Source of the DNA: DASUKL01 sp036278755
GTDB taxonomy: Bacteria > Chloroflexota > Limnocylindria > Limnocylindrales > CSP1-4
NCBI GenBank assembly: GCA_036278755.1
Contig: DASUKL010000052.1
Span: forward strand, 1 to 64,000
Length of the DNA stretch: 64,000 bases
Direction of reading: 5' to 3'
The position numbers and the translations under genes are program-made. Below, piece by piece: positions 15,588 to 24,306 of this stretch (the first letter of the stretch is position 1; each line of letters begins with the position of its first letter). The notes below the pieces were generated by a model. The model was not told the origin of the DNA. It saw nothing but the letters and a program-made list of their open reading frames with translations, and ran no database searches.

Positions 15588-16901
15588 TCAGGCGGCGTCC
15601 ATCCCGACCCCGCCGGCCACCGGCACGGGCCGCTCCGCGGCCGGATCGGCTCGGTCGAAGATCTCCTGGACCTTGCGCAGGCCGGCCGCCAGGCGGTCGA
15701 TGTCGTCGCGGTCCGAATAGACGTTGAAGCTGGCCCGGGCCGTGGCCGCCTCGCCGAGGCGCTCATGGAGCGGCTGGGTGCAATGGTGGCCGGCACGCAC
15801 GGCGATGGCCTCGCGGTCGAGGAGGGTGGCCACGTCGTGGGGATGGACCCCGGGCAGGTTGAAGGTCACCACGCCGCCCCGCTGGTCCGGGTCGGGCGGG
15901 CCGTAGATGCGGATGCCGGGCACGGCCCGCGGCAGGACCTCCAGGGCGTACTCGGTCAGCTCGCGCTCGTGGGCCCGCACGGCGGCCATGCCCAGGCCTT
16001 CGAGGTACTCCAGAGCGGCGCCCAGGCCGATGGCCGCGGCGACGTCCGGGGTCCCGGCCTCGAACTTCCAGGGCACGTCGTTGAACTCGGTCCGGCGGAG
16101 GTGGACCTCGCGGATCATCTCCCCGCCGGCCAGGAAGGGCGGCATGGCCTCGAGGAGCTCGCGGCGGGCCCACAGCGCGCCCGAGCCGGTGGGTCCCAAG
16201 ACCTTGTGGCCACTGAAGACGTAGAAATCGCAGCCCAGCTCGGCCACGTCGACCGGCAGGTGAGGCACGGCCTGGGCCCCGTCGACGAGGACGAGGGCAC
16301 CTACCTCGTGGGCCTGGGCCACCATCTCGCGGACGGGGTTGATGGTCCCCAGGCCGTTCGAGACGTGGGTGAAGGCCACCAGCCGGGGACGCGTTCGGAG
16401 GAGGACCTCATAGGAGGCCTGGATGAGACGCCCGTCGTCGTCGATGGGCACGAACTCCAGGTCGGCGTCACGCTCCTGGGCCAGGAGCTGCCAGGGCACG
16501 AGGTTGGAGTGGTGCTCCAGCTCGGTCAGGAGGATCGTGTCGCCGGAGGCGATGTTGCGCCGGCCCCAGCTGTAGGCCACGAGGTTGATGGCCTCGGTGG
16601 CGTTGCGGACGAAGACGATCTCACCCCGGTCCGGCGCGCCGATGAAGCGGGCCACGGTCGTGCGGGCCGCCTCGTAGGCCGCCGTGGCCTCCTCGCCGGT
16701 GGTGTAGATGCCGCGGTGGACGTTGGCCGTGAAGCGGGTGTTGTAGGCGTCGACGGCGTCGATGACGGCGCGCGGCTTGAGGGCCGTGGCGGCCGAGTCG
16801 AGGTAGGCCAGGCGGCGGCCGCCGAACTCGCGCTCGAACTGGGGGAAGTCGGCGCGCAGGGCGACGGGATCGAGAGCAGAGGTCGCAGCGGTCCGGACCA
16901 T
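15588..16901 (-). CDS. sufS: Cysteine desulfurase SufS
   Basis: A 437-aa class V PLP-dependent desulfurase that releases sulfur from cysteine as a persulfide for Fe-S assembly. PLP Lys is K233 in FSGHKVLGPTG and the persulfide Cys is C374 in RAGHHCTQPLH, in the short-loop context of group II (SufS/CsdA) enzymes. The LDSAAT and HRGIYTTGEEATAAYEAAR segments are also diagnostic. It sits 12 nt after sufC and feeds SufU downstream. The C-terminus carries a short nonconserved tail. Confidence 0.95.
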   Translation of the reverse strand: MVRTAATSALDPVALRADFPQFEREFGGRRLAYLDSAATALKPRAVIDAVDAYNTRFTANVHRGIYTTGEEATAAYEAARTTVARFIGAPDRGEIVFVRNATEAINLVAYSWGRRNIASGDTILLTELEHHSNLVPWQLLAQERDADLEFVPIDDDGRLIQASYEVLLRTRPRLVAFTHVSNGLGTINPVREMVAQAHEVGALVLVDGAQAVPHLPVDVAELGCDFYVFSGHKVLGPTGSGALWARRELLEAMPPFLAGGEMIREVHLRRTEFNDVPWKFEAGTPDVAAAIGLGAALEYLEGLGMAAVRAHERELTEYALEVLPRAVPGIRIYGPPDPDQRGGVVTFNLPGVHPHDVATLLDREAIAVRAGHHCTQPLHERLGEAATARASFNVYSDRDDIDRLAAGLRKVQEIFDRADPAAERPVPVAGGVGMDAA

Positions 16902-16913
16902 CGGGCGCCCGGC

Positions 16914-17821
<908 letters not shown>

Positions 17822-17825
<4 letters not shown>

Positions 17826-18346
17826 GACGGCGCAGGACTCCTTGGCAGGGCCGGTGGGACGGGGTCCACCGGCGTGGCGTGATGGAAGGGATGCTCGAGG
17901 GCGCGGGGCAGGGTCAGGTCGGCCAGGGTGACGGAGTCGAGCGCGTCGGCTACGGCGGAGCGGACCTTGATCCAGAGGACGTTGACGGTGCAGAAGGCGC
18001 TCCGGCCGCAGAGGGCCAGGTGGGCCGGATCCTCGCTGGCGCAGACCATCGGCGCGATGGGTCCCTCGAGGGCCCGGATGACCTCGCCCATGCGGATCTG
18101 CTCGGGGGCTCGCGTCAGGGCGTAGCCACCATGAGCGCCGCGGGTGCTGTGGACGAGGCCGGCCTCGCGCAGGCTGACCACGAGTTGCTCGAGGTAGGGC
18201 CGGGGCAACTCCTCGTGCTCGGCCACCTCAGCCAGGCTGATGGGGCCGGCGCCGTGGTGGCGGGCCAGCTCGACCATGAGCCGGACCCCATATTCGCCGC
18301 GGGTCGAGAAGTGGACCGCCCCGACCGTGGGAAGGATCGTGCGCAT
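17822..18346 (-). CDS. Rrf2-family Fe-S-sensing transcriptional regulator
   Basis: A 174-aa winged-helix regulator of the Rrf2/IscR family. The N-terminal HTH includes FSTRGEYGVRLMVELA, PYLEQLVVSLREAGLV and the wing STRGAHGGYAL. Three cysteines, C102, C113 and C119 (C-x10-C-x5-C), resemble the cluster-binding set of IscR and SufR-like Rrf2 proteins. As the first gene before sufC, overlapping it by 4 nt, it likely represses the whole series when Fe-S clusters are plentiful. The first 11 residues precede the usual start of the family; a downstream GTG (V11) is an alternative start. Confidence 0.9.
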
Positions 18347-18437
18347 CGTGCTCCTGCCTCCGTCGGGCCGACGGGACGCGCCCGAGGGAGGGACTGGACG
18401 TCAACCGTCAGGAAATCCGAGGAAAAGCGTCGGGATT

Positions 18438-18467
18438 AGTCTACGGCAGTCCCGAGATGAGCGTCAA
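18438..18467 (-). promoter_or_regulatory. Promoter of the Rrf2-suf-cys series
   Basis: On the minus strand TTGACG (18467-18462) and TAGACT (18443-18438) are separated by 18 bp, a good housekeeping promoter. Transcription would start near 18430, leaving a leader of roughly 85 nt before the regulator ATG at 18346. No convincing perfect palindrome overlaps it, but the Rrf2 protein most likely binds in or just downstream of this site. Confidence 0.65.
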
Positions 18468-18477
18468 CGCGGGGGCG

Positions 18478-18495
18478 CCGCGCTCCGATGCGCGG
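18478..18495 (-). terminator. Possible stem-loop terminator after the cold-shock pair
   Basis: CCGCGC (18478-18483) and GCGCGG (18490-18495) form a perfect 6-bp stem with a 6-nt loop, ten bases after the stop of the small CxC gene. There is no T-run, so it would be an atypical terminator or simply a GC-rich palindrome. Confidence 0.3.
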
Positions 18496-18504
18496 CCGGA
18501 GGGC

Positions 18505-18702
18505 TCAGTGCTTGCGGGTGTCGGGTCCGCGGACGGCGGTGAGGTGGCTCTTCCAGTCCGAGTTGTGGCCGTCCGGCGAGGCGCTGCTACCGACCCAGCC
18601 ACAGGTGCAGGTGACCTGCTGCAGGCGGTGGACGTACTCGTCGATGACGTGCTTGAACGGCTCCTCGGAGACGGTCTTGGCCGGACTCACGCTGTCCGCC
18701 AT
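18505..18702 (-). CDS. Small CxC/HxH protein, probable zinc binder, linked to cold-shock gene
   Basis: A 65-aa protein of unknown function. C32-T-C34 is followed by GW and then H46 and H53 (with DW before the last His), a spacing that could bind one zinc ion, like half of a zinc-finger. The N-terminal half is a predicted helix rich in charged residues (FKHVIDEYVHRLQQV). Its ATG overlaps the TGA of the cold-shock gene by one base (TGATG), so it should be translated together with it. No catalytic motif is visible. Confidence 0.7.
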   Translation of the reverse strand: MADSVSPAKTVSEEPFKHVIDEYVHRLQQVTCTCGWVGSSASPDGHNSDWKSHLTAVRGPDTRKH

Positions 18703-18905
18703 CAGGCCCCCCGAACGCGCACCGCCCGAGGACCCTTGGGGCTCGGTTCGACCTGGAACTCGACCCGCTCTCCGCCGACCAGACGGTCGAAGTCGAGGGC
18801 GGCGTCGACGCCACTACGATGGAAGAAGTAGTCCTTGCCGTCTTCAGCCGTGATGAAGCCGAAGCCACGGTCGGCGATGACCTTCTTGATGGTGCCGGTG
18901 GCCAT
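18702..18905 (-). CDS. csp: Cold-shock protein (CspA family)
   Basis: A 67-aa single cold-shock domain that binds single-stranded RNA/DNA. RNP1 is DRGFGFIT and RNP2 is KDYFFHRSGV, both complete; the C-terminus VEPSPKGPRAVRVRG is typical. It likely acts as an RNA chaperone. It is followed with a 1-nt overlap by the small CxC gene. The nearest promoter-like box is about 100 nt upstream, so the message probably has a long leader, common for cold-shock genes. Confidence 0.95.
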   Translation of the reverse strand: MATGTIKKVIADRGFGFITAEDGKDYFFHRSGVDAALDFDRLVGGERVEFQVEPSPKGPRAVRVRGA

Positions 18906-19012
18906 GGGGTGGAAGCCTCGATCCGCTTCTCGAGTTCAGGGGCAGGCGCACGGTCCGGTCGAGAAGGGAGGCTGGGACCACGCGGGCACGTCCCGACGGG
19001 GACGCTCCTACC

Positions 19013-19018
19013 AGTCTA
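19013..19018 (-). promoter_or_regulatory. Probable -10 box of the cold-shock operon
   Basis: TAGACT on the minus strand at 19018-19013 would start transcription near 19006 and give a leader of about 100 nt before ATG 18905. I see no convincing -35. The surrounding 297-bp gap (18906-19202) between the divergent cold-shock and SIMPL genes holds no other gene I can support. Confidence 0.4.
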
Positions 19019-19202
19019 CCGCGCGAGGGTCCATCGCGCGGTCGCGGGAGGCAACGGCGGGAGGTGCAGGCCTCGAAGCCGGGGGCCCAGCCCCGGCGAC
19101 GTGACGCCCTGACGTGCACGGTGACGCGCTGCACCGGCGGGAACCGGGAGCTGGCCGAGGGCGTCAGGCGGACATCCGTCCCACCATCGCGAGGAGGACC
19201 AC

Positions 19203-19988
19203 ATGGGTCCGTCAGGCCGCCATCTCCAGACGACCGCGCTCAGCGTCGGCGTCTCCGTCGTGCTCGTCGCCATCGCCCTCGGGCTGCCGAGCCTGGGCGG
19301 GCCGGCCCGCCCAGGCTCGGCCGTCGCGGCACCCACGGACCCCTCGGGCGGCGGTGGCGGGATCACGGTACGGGGCGTCGGCAAGGTCACCGTCACGCCC
19401 GATCAGGCCCAGGTCCGCCTCGGTGTCCAGGCCCAGGCCTCCAGCGCGGCAACCGCCCAGTCGCAGGCCAACGCCGTGATGGCCCGGCTGGTGGCCGCGG
19501 TGAAGCGGCTGGGCGTGGCCGAAAAGGACCTGGCCACGCAGTGGCTCTCCCTCCAGCCGCAGTACGCCTACCAGCCCGACGGCAGCCAGCCGGCCCGGAT
19601 CAGCGGCTACCAGGCGAACCGATCGCTCGTGGTCACGGTGCGCGACCTGACGAAGGCCGGGGCCATCATCGACGCGGGCGTTGGTGCGGGGGCCAACTCG
19701 ATCGGCGGGATCAGCTTCTCCCTGGCCGATCCCGACGTGGCCAGCGGGCAGGCCCGGACCGCGGCTATGGCCGACGCCCGGACCCGAGCCCAGGCCCTGG
19801 CCAGCGCGGCGGGCGTGAGCCTCGGCGTGGTCACCTCGATCAACGAGACGAGCGCCTCCGAGCCCCAGCCCATCGCCTACGACAGCGGAGCCCTGGCGGC
19901 ACCCGTGTCCAAGGCGCCCACCCAGGTCCAGCCGGGGACCACCGAGGTCGAGGTCGACCTGACCGTCACGTACGCCATCGGCAGCTGA
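19203..19988 (+). CDS. SIMPL/DUF541 domain secreted protein
   Basis: A 261-aa protein with an N-terminal signal anchor (about residues 10-35, Val/Leu/Ala-rich) and one SIMPL (DUF541) domain: ITVRGVGKVTVTPDQAQVRLGVQAQA at the start and NSIGGISFSLADP in the middle. The family is envelope-located with no settled biochemical role; some members form oligomeric rings. A GAGGAGG ribosome site precedes ATG 19203. It is monocistronic and converges with the downstream dehydrogenase, 22 nt away. Confidence 0.88.
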   Translation: MGPSGRHLQTTALSVGVSVVLVAIALGLPSLGGPARPGSAVAAPTDPSGGGGGITVRGVGKVTVTPDQAQVRLGVQAQASSAATAQSQANAVMARLVAAVKRLGVAEKDLATQWLSLQPQYAYQPDGSQPARISGYQANRSLVVTVRDLTKAGAIIDAGVGAGANSIGGISFSLADPDVASGQARTAAMADARTRAQALASAAGVSLGVVTSINETSASEPQPIAYDSGALAAPVSKAPTQVQPGTTEVEVDLTVTYAIGS

Positions 19989-20010
19989 TCCGTCAGGACG
20001 CGCCGCGCGG

Positions 20011-20886
20011 CTAGAGGCCGGACAGGCTCCTCACGGCTCGGGCCAGGGCGGCGTTGTCGTCGTCGCCGTGGCCCTGGGCGATGAGGCCGTCCTCGATGGC
20101 CGCGGCCAGGCCGGCCACGGGGAGCGCGGCCCCCACCTCGCGGGCCAGCTCGAGGGCGATGGCCACGTCCTTGCGATGCAGGGCGATGCGGAAGCCGAGC
20201 GGATAGTCGTCCTCGATCATCCGCTCGCTGCGGTTCTCGAGGACCCAGGAGCGGGCCGCCCCGCCTGACAGCGCCGTCACCACCTGCTCCGGATCGAGGC
20301 CGGCCTTCATGGCCAGGACGATGCCCTCGGCGACGCCCAGGTACGTGCCGCAGAGGATCACCTGGTTGACGGCCTTGGTGGCCTGGCCGCTGCCGACGGG
20401 ACCGAGGTGGGTGATCGTCTGGCCCATGGCCGCCAGGACCGGCCGGGCCCGTCCCAGGTCCGCCTCCGAGCCGCCGACCATGATCGTCAGGCTGCCCTTC
20501 TGGGCCCCCTCCGAGCCGCCCGAGACGGGGGCGTCGAGGAAGCCGACCCCCTGGGCGCCCAGGCGCTCTGCGAAGGCCCGGGTGGCTCGGGGGCTGATGG
20601 TCGAGCAGTCGATGACCAGCGAGCCGGCGTCCAGGCCCTCGGCCAGGCCCTCGCGGCCGAAGAGGACGGCCTCCACATCGGGCGTGTCGGAGACGCAGAC
20701 GACGACGACATCGCTGGCCTGAGCCAGCTCGCGCGGCGAGAAGGCCTCGGCCGCGCCCGCGGCGACGAGGTCCGCGGATCGGCCCGGGGTCCGGTTCCAG
20801 ACCGTGAGGGGATAGCCCGCTCGGTGGATATTGGCGGCCATGGCCGCGCCCATCGTGCCCAGGCCAGCGAAGCCCACGCGTTCCAT
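20011..20886 (-). CDS. 3-hydroxyisobutyrate/tartronate-semialdehyde reductase family dehydrogenase
   Basis: A 291-aa beta-hydroxyacid dehydrogenase. The Rossmann loop is GFAGLGTMGAAMA (5-17); the substrate loop DAPVSGGSEGAQKGSL starts at 118; catalytic K171 lies in GSGQATKAVNQ. Family members reduce tartronate semialdehyde or oxidise 3-hydroxyisobutyrate or 4-hydroxybutyrate, and W30-N31-R32-T33 after the second strand favours NADP. A glyoxylate-to-glycerate role would fit the purine genes 8 kb upstream but is not indicated by the immediate neighbours. It appears to be a single-gene unit. Confidence 0.85.
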   Translation of the reverse strand: MERVGFAGLGTMGAAMAANIHRAGYPLTVWNRTPGRSADLVAAGAAEAFSPRELAQASDVVVVCVSDTPDVEAVLFGREGLAEGLDAGSLVIDCSTISPRATRAFAERLGAQGVGFLDAPVSGGSEGAQKGSLTIMVGGSEADLGRARPVLAAMGQTITHLGPVGSGQATKAVNQVILCGTYLGVAEGIVLAMKAGLDPEQVVTALSGGAARSWVLENRSERMIEDDYPLGFRIALHRKDVAIALELAREVGAALPVAGLAAAIEDGLIAQGHGDDDNAALARAVRSLSGL

Positions 20887-20944
20887 CGATCGACCGGCTG
20901 GCGCGGCGGGCGGGGGCGCGGTCGTCAGCGAAGCGTAGCGGCGC

Positions 20945-21766
20945 TCAGCGCCGACCGCCGCCGAAGATGCGCAGGAGGAACAGGAAGAGGTTGATGAAGT
21001 CGAGGTAGAGGGCCAGGGCGCCGATGACCGAGGCCGCTTCGCCGTTCTTCACGGCCGGCATGCGGCCCTGCTGGATGCGCTGCACGTCCACCGCCGTGAG
21101 GGCCGTGAAGATGACCACGCCACCGATGGAGATCAGCAGACTGGCCTGGGTCCACGAGGCGAAGAAGAAGCCCTGGACGACCATGACCACGATGAGCCCG
21201 ACCAGGCCCACGGTGAGGATGCCCTGCAGGCTGGTGAGGTCGCGGCGGGTCACGACGCCGTAGAGGGCCGCCGCGCCGAAGATCGCCGAGGCCCCGAGGA
21301 AGGCACTGACGACGCTCTGGACGTTGGCCATCGTGACCTCGCCGGTCACCGGATCCGTCGAGTAGAGGAGGACGATCAGCGAGATCGTGACTCCGTTGAG
21401 GAGGGCGTAGACGAAGAACAGGCCCAGGGCCGGTAGGGCCCCGATGCGGTTGATGCCGAAGCTGATGATGAAGACCAGGGCCAGCTCGGCGAGGAGGAAG
21501 ACGATGAAGCCGTTGGCGGCGGTCTGGAGGAGGGCCGGGTTGGCCAGGGTGAAGGCACCGGCCGCGGCGCTGACCAGGAGGCCGATGAACATCCAGACGA
21601 AGCTCATCGTCAGGAAGCCCTGACGCACGCCGGCCACGGGCCGGGCCGTGGCGGCCCCCGGCAGCTGGCCGGTCTGCCACCAGGACGAGCGGTCGTCGGC
21701 CGCCTGACCGCCTGAGGGCGGCGTGGCCGCGAAGCGGTCCGGCCGGTGGGGGTCCTTATCGAACAC
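20945..21766 (-). CDS. Bax inhibitor-1/YccA family membrane protein
   Basis: A 273-aa integral membrane protein with seven predicted transmembrane helices starting near residue 50, after a hydrophilic N-terminal segment. The C-terminal segment ALYLDFINLFLFLLRIFGGGRR is characteristic of bacterial BI-1 proteins, some of which are pH-sensitive calcium leak channels. The GTG start at 21766 follows a 6-bp stem-loop (21787-21804) and a TAGACT box (21844-21839) that overlaps the TAG stop of the upstream cobalamin adenosyltransferase gene. Confidence 0.92.
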   Translation of the reverse strand: MFDKDPHRPDRFAATPPSGGQAADDRSSWWQTGQLPGAATARPVAGVRQGFLTMSFVWMFIGLLVSAAAGAFTLANPALLQTAANGFIVFLLAELALVFIISFGINRIGALPALGLFFVYALLNGVTISLIVLLYSTDPVTGEVTMANVQSVVSAFLGASAIFGAAALYGVVTRRDLTSLQGILTVGLVGLIVVMVVQGFFFASWTQASLLISIGGVVIFTALTAVDVQRIQQGRMPAVKNGEAASVIGALALYLDFINLFLFLLRIFGGGRR

Positions 21767-21838
21767 GGTGTGATGCTCCTTCTGACGGCCGCACGGAGGC
21801 GGCCGGGCGAGTGGGCGCGACGGACACGTCCAGCGTCA

Positions 21839-21844
21839 AGTCTA
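21839..21844 (-). promoter_or_regulatory. -10-like box overlapping the PduO-type stop codon
   Basis: Minus-strand TAGACT at 21844-21839 begins with the TAG stop of the adenosyltransferase gene. It would drive the BI-1 gene with a leader of about 65 nt. No -35 is apparent. Confidence 0.35.
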
Positions 21845-22492
21845 CCCCGAGGTGCGTGGGCGTCGGCCAGGGCGAGAGGGGACGGCCGCATGCGCCTCGC
21901 CTTGCTCGGCCTCGCGGGCCAGGACCCACAGCAGGTCGGCCAGGCGATTGAGGTAGGGCACGACGTCCGAGGTGGGCGCCAACCCATCTTCCGTCGCCAG
22001 GCTCACGGCCCGGCGCTCCGCCCGACGGAGTGCCGTGCGGGCCACTTCGAGGGCCGCGCTGATGCGGGTCTCGCCGGGCACGACGAACTCGCGCGGCATG
22101 GTCACGGCCGCCTCGTGCTCGGCCAGGAGAGCCTCCAGGCCGTCCAGCATCTCCTCGCTGACCCGGCTCACGCCGTCCGTGCCGCGCTCGCGGTGCTCGG
22201 GGGTCGTGGCCAGCTCCGCTCCCACGACGAAGAGCTCGCGCTGGAGACGGAGGATGAGGTCGGCCAGCCCGAGCAGTGGGCCGGGGAGGTCGCCGGCCGC
22301 CGAGCGGACGCCCAGCTCGGCCCGGGCCAGACCCAGGGCCGCGATGGCTTCGTCGAGCGTGCCGTAGGCCTCGACCCGAAGGTCGTCCTTGGCCACCCGG
22401 GGGCCGCCGAAGAGGAGGCCCGTGCTGCCGTCGTCGCCACGGCCGGTGGCGACGACGCTGGCGGCGATAGCGGGGCGGCTGGAGCGGGCCAT
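21842..22492 (-). CDS. Cob(I)alamin adenosyltransferase, PduO type
   Basis: A 216-aa ATP:cob(I)alamin adenosyltransferase that makes adenosylcobalamin. The PduO-type signature is present: TGRGDDGSTGLLFGG for ATP, VEAYGTLDEAIAALGLARA, and the C-terminal RTALRRAERRAV and PYLNRLADLLWVLAR. It should form a trimeric helical bundle in the cytoplasm. It suggests that this organism uses B12 coenzymes; an AdoCbl-dependent enzyme is not obvious in the window. It is 21 nt after the DUF59 gene on the same strand. Confidence 0.93.
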   Translation of the reverse strand: MARSSRPAIAASVVATGRGDDGSTGLLFGGPRVAKDDLRVEAYGTLDEAIAALGLARAELGVRSAAGDLPGPLLGLADLILRLQRELFVVGAELATTPEHRERGTDGVSRVSEEMLDGLEALLAEHEAAVTMPREFVVPGETRISAALEVARTALRRAERRAVSLATEDGLAPTSDVVPYLNRLADLLWVLAREAEQGEAHAAVPSRPGRRPRTSG

Positions 22493-22513
22493 GAGGCGGC
22501 CCTCAGGCCTCGA

Positions 22514-22924
22514 TTACCAGACGAGGCCGGCGTCGCGAGGGTCCCAGCGCTCGGCCAGGAGGGTGACCTTCACCTCGTGCTCCACGACCTCCGCGACCGA
22601 CTCGCGGACCTGCTCGATCATGGCCCCTGCGTAGGGGCAGAAGGGCGTGGTCAGGATCATCTTGATCTCGGTCTGGTCGTCGCCCAGGATGATCTGCTTG
22701 ATGAGCGCCAACTCCACGACGTTCATCCCGATCTCGGGATCCACGACCGAGCGGAGGGCGTCGAGGATGGCCAGTTCGGTGGCCCGGGCCTCGGCGTCGA
22801 AGGCCGGCCCGGGGGCGGAAGCGGCGGGCTGGGCGGTCGGGGCCGTGGGCTCAGCGGTCGGGGCGGGCGTAGCCTGGGAGGCTGCGCTGACGGTCGGGTC
22901 GGCGGTGGCTTGCTGGTCGGTCAT
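22514..22924 (-). CDS. DUF59/MIP18-type Fe-S assembly factor
   Basis: A 136-aa protein whose C-terminal 90 residues are a DUF59 domain (SufT/MIP18-like): VVDPEIGMNVVELALI with D62-P63, and TTPFCPYAGAMIEQV with the conserved C96. Such proteins help Fe-S cluster maturation of target enzymes. The first 40 residues are a Thr/Ala/Pro-rich low-complexity leader not expected in the family; no internal Met offers a better start before the domain. It precedes the cobalamin adenosyltransferase gene by 21 nt. Confidence 0.88.
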   Translation of the reverse strand: MTDQQATADPTVSAASQATPAPTAEPTAPTAQPAASAPGPAFDAEARATELAILDALRSVVDPEIGMNVVELALIKQIILGDDQTEIKMILTTPFCPYAGAMIEQVRESVAEVVEHEVKVTLLAERWDPRDAGLVW

Positions 22925-22981
22925 CGGGTTCCTCGCTGGCGCGTTCGGCCAAATCCTACCATCGAGGTCGGAGATCGCCGG

Positions 22982-23320
22982 CTAGGCGGGGGCGGCCTCA
23001 GGCTCAGGCTGGACGACGATCCCGCTCAGCTGGCGGAGGAAGCTCGGCAGGCGGGCCGCCTCTGCGGCGGTGAAGGCGGGGCCGGGCAGGCTGCCGTCGG
23101 CGGCGAAGCAGTCGGCGTAGCGGTCGCGATGCTCGACGGCGTAGCGGAAGGCCTCGGCGATGGTCATCCGCCGCAGCTCGGGATGCTCCATGACCATGCG
23201 GGACGGGGTCAGGCCGGCGGCCCGCATCTCGAGGATGTTGCGCACGCTGAGGCGGGTGTTGTAGCAGAACGGCTCGCCGTTCATGACTAGGGGGTCCACC
23301 TTGACCCACTTGACCGTCAT
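22982..23320 (-). CDS. DUF433 domain protein
   Basis: A 112-aa protein with a DUF433 core: KVDPLVMNGEPFCYNTRLSVRNILEMRAAGLTPSRMVMEHPELRRMTIAEAFRYA. DUF433 proteins are often antitoxins paired with PIN-like (DUF5615) toxins, but no such toxin is adjacent. Instead its ATG overlaps the stop of an uncharacterised helical protein by one base (TGATG), so that protein may be its working partner. The C-terminal part is unrelated to DUF433 and ends in an acidic Pro/Glu tail. Confidence 0.75.
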   Translation of the reverse strand: MTVKWVKVDPLVMNGEPFCYNTRLSVRNILEMRAAGLTPSRMVMEHPELRRMTIAEAFRYAVEHRDRYADCFAADGSLPGPAFTAAEAARLPSFLRQLSGIVVQPEPEAAPA

Positions 23321-23823
23321 CAGATCACCGAATCGTCGAGGATGCCGGCGCCCTTGAAGGCGAAGCGCACCACGGGGTTGCCGGGGTGGTCGCCGGGCAA
23401 CCGGCGGTGGAACTCGAGGACCTTGACCCATGCGTCGCAGGCCGCCTGGAGGGCGGGCAGGTCGGCCGGGGCGATGACGGCCGTGGCCGCCGCCTGGAGG
23501 CCGCGCAGCAGGGTGGCCTGATCCTTGGCCTGGACGTTGCGCCGACGGTAGAGCGGGATGAGCCACTCGGCGTACTCGGTCACGAAGCGATCCTGGCCGG
23601 TCTCGAGGGCCCGGGCGAGCTGCTCGATGTGCCGCTCGTAGTCACGCAGTAGGTGGCGCAGCTCCAGCTCCGTGTAGCGATCGCTGAGGGTCGGGTCCTG
23701 CCTGACGGCCGCTTCGAGGGCCACGGCGCCCAGCCGGGCGGCGGCTCCACGGATGCGGGCGGCGGCTTCCGGCCGGCCGGCCGTCGGATCAGCCGGCGGC
23801 AGGCCCTGGTTGGGATGGCTCAC
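23320..23823 (-). CDS. Uncharacterised helical protein coupled to a DUF433 gene
   Basis: A 167-aa protein I cannot assign. It is predicted to be almost all helical, with YTELELRHLLRDYERHIEQLARALETG and RFVTEYAEWLIPLYRRRNV as its most distinctive stretches, and no membrane segment or signal. It resembles helical sensory or regulatory modules rather than an enzyme, but no catalytic motif is visible. Translation is coupled to the DUF433 gene through a TGATG overlap. The first 30 residues are Pro/Ala-rich. Confidence 0.65.
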   Translation of the reverse strand: MSHPNQGLPPADPTAGRPEAAARIRGAAARLGAVALEAAVRQDPTLSDRYTELELRHLLRDYERHIEQLARALETGQDRFVTEYAEWLIPLYRRRNVQAKDQATLLRGLQAAATAVIAPADLPALQAACDAWVKVLEFHRRLPGDHPGNPVVRFAFKGAGILDDSVI

Positions 23824-23853
23824 GAGCCAAGTCTAGCGGCCGGTCCCGCGGGC

Positions 23854-23859
23854 TACAGT
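23854..23859 (+). promoter_or_regulatory. -10-like box, leaderless arrangement
   Basis: TACAGT ends 6 nt before ATG 23866. A transcript from this box would begin at or very near the start codon. Confidence 0.45.
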
Positions 23860-23865
23860 GGAGCC

Positions 23866-24306
23866 ATGTCCGACCCTCAGCTGTCCGGCCGAGCGGCGTC
23901 CCGACCCCGGGCCATGGCCTTCGGCCTGGGGGCGGCGGCCCTCGGGGCGGCCGGCTGGTGGCTGACGGGCGGACTGTTCGCCCTGGCCGCCGGCCTCCTC
24001 GTGGTCAGCGTGGCCCTGGGCTGGCTCGTCGGGACGGGCGTTGCCTGGGGGGCCTGGGGCGAGCGGGCCCATGCCCCAGACCGAGGCCTGCGCGGGCTGG
24101 CCGTCGGGCTGGGCCTGCTGGCCTGGCTCGTCGGCTCCTTCGCCGTCTACGTCTTCGAGTTAGCCTTCCTGCCCCAGTCGCATCTGCCGCTACTGACCAA
24201 GATGGCCCAGCTGCCCTTCCTCGACTTCACCCTCCAGCAGTTCATGCCGTATGGGCCCTTCGAGCTGATCCTCATCGCCCTCTTCGCCTGGCGCGCGGCG
24301 CGTTAG
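23866..24306 (+). CDS. Small four-helix membrane protein
   Basis: A 146-aa protein with four predicted transmembrane helices (roughly 17-35, 38-60, 77-100 and 122-143) and no recognisable family. A hydrophilic Arg/Asp-rich loop joins helices two and three. ATG 23866 was chosen because the preceding TACAGT box lies 6 nt upstream; the open frame continues upstream over the start of the opposite gene. Its TAG stop overlaps the TAA stop of the convergent gene within TTAG (24303-24306). Confidence 0.7.
   Translation: MSDPQLSGRAASRPRAMAFGLGAAALGAAGWWLTGGLFALAAGLLVVSVALGWLVGTGVAWGAWGERAHAPDRGLRGLAVGLGLLAWLVGSFAVYVFELAFLPQSHLPLLTKMAQLPFLDFTLQQFMPYGPFELILIALFAWRAAR

Noticed and set aside
18906..19202. 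Short open frames in the cold-shock/SIMPL intergenic region
   Set aside because: They overlap each other on both strands, lack ribosome sites and have no recognisable sequence.
20011..20886. Assignment of the 3-hydroxyacid dehydrogenase to the purine/glyoxylate pathway
   Set aside because: It is 8 kb from the purine cluster, monocistronic, and its family acts on several substrates.
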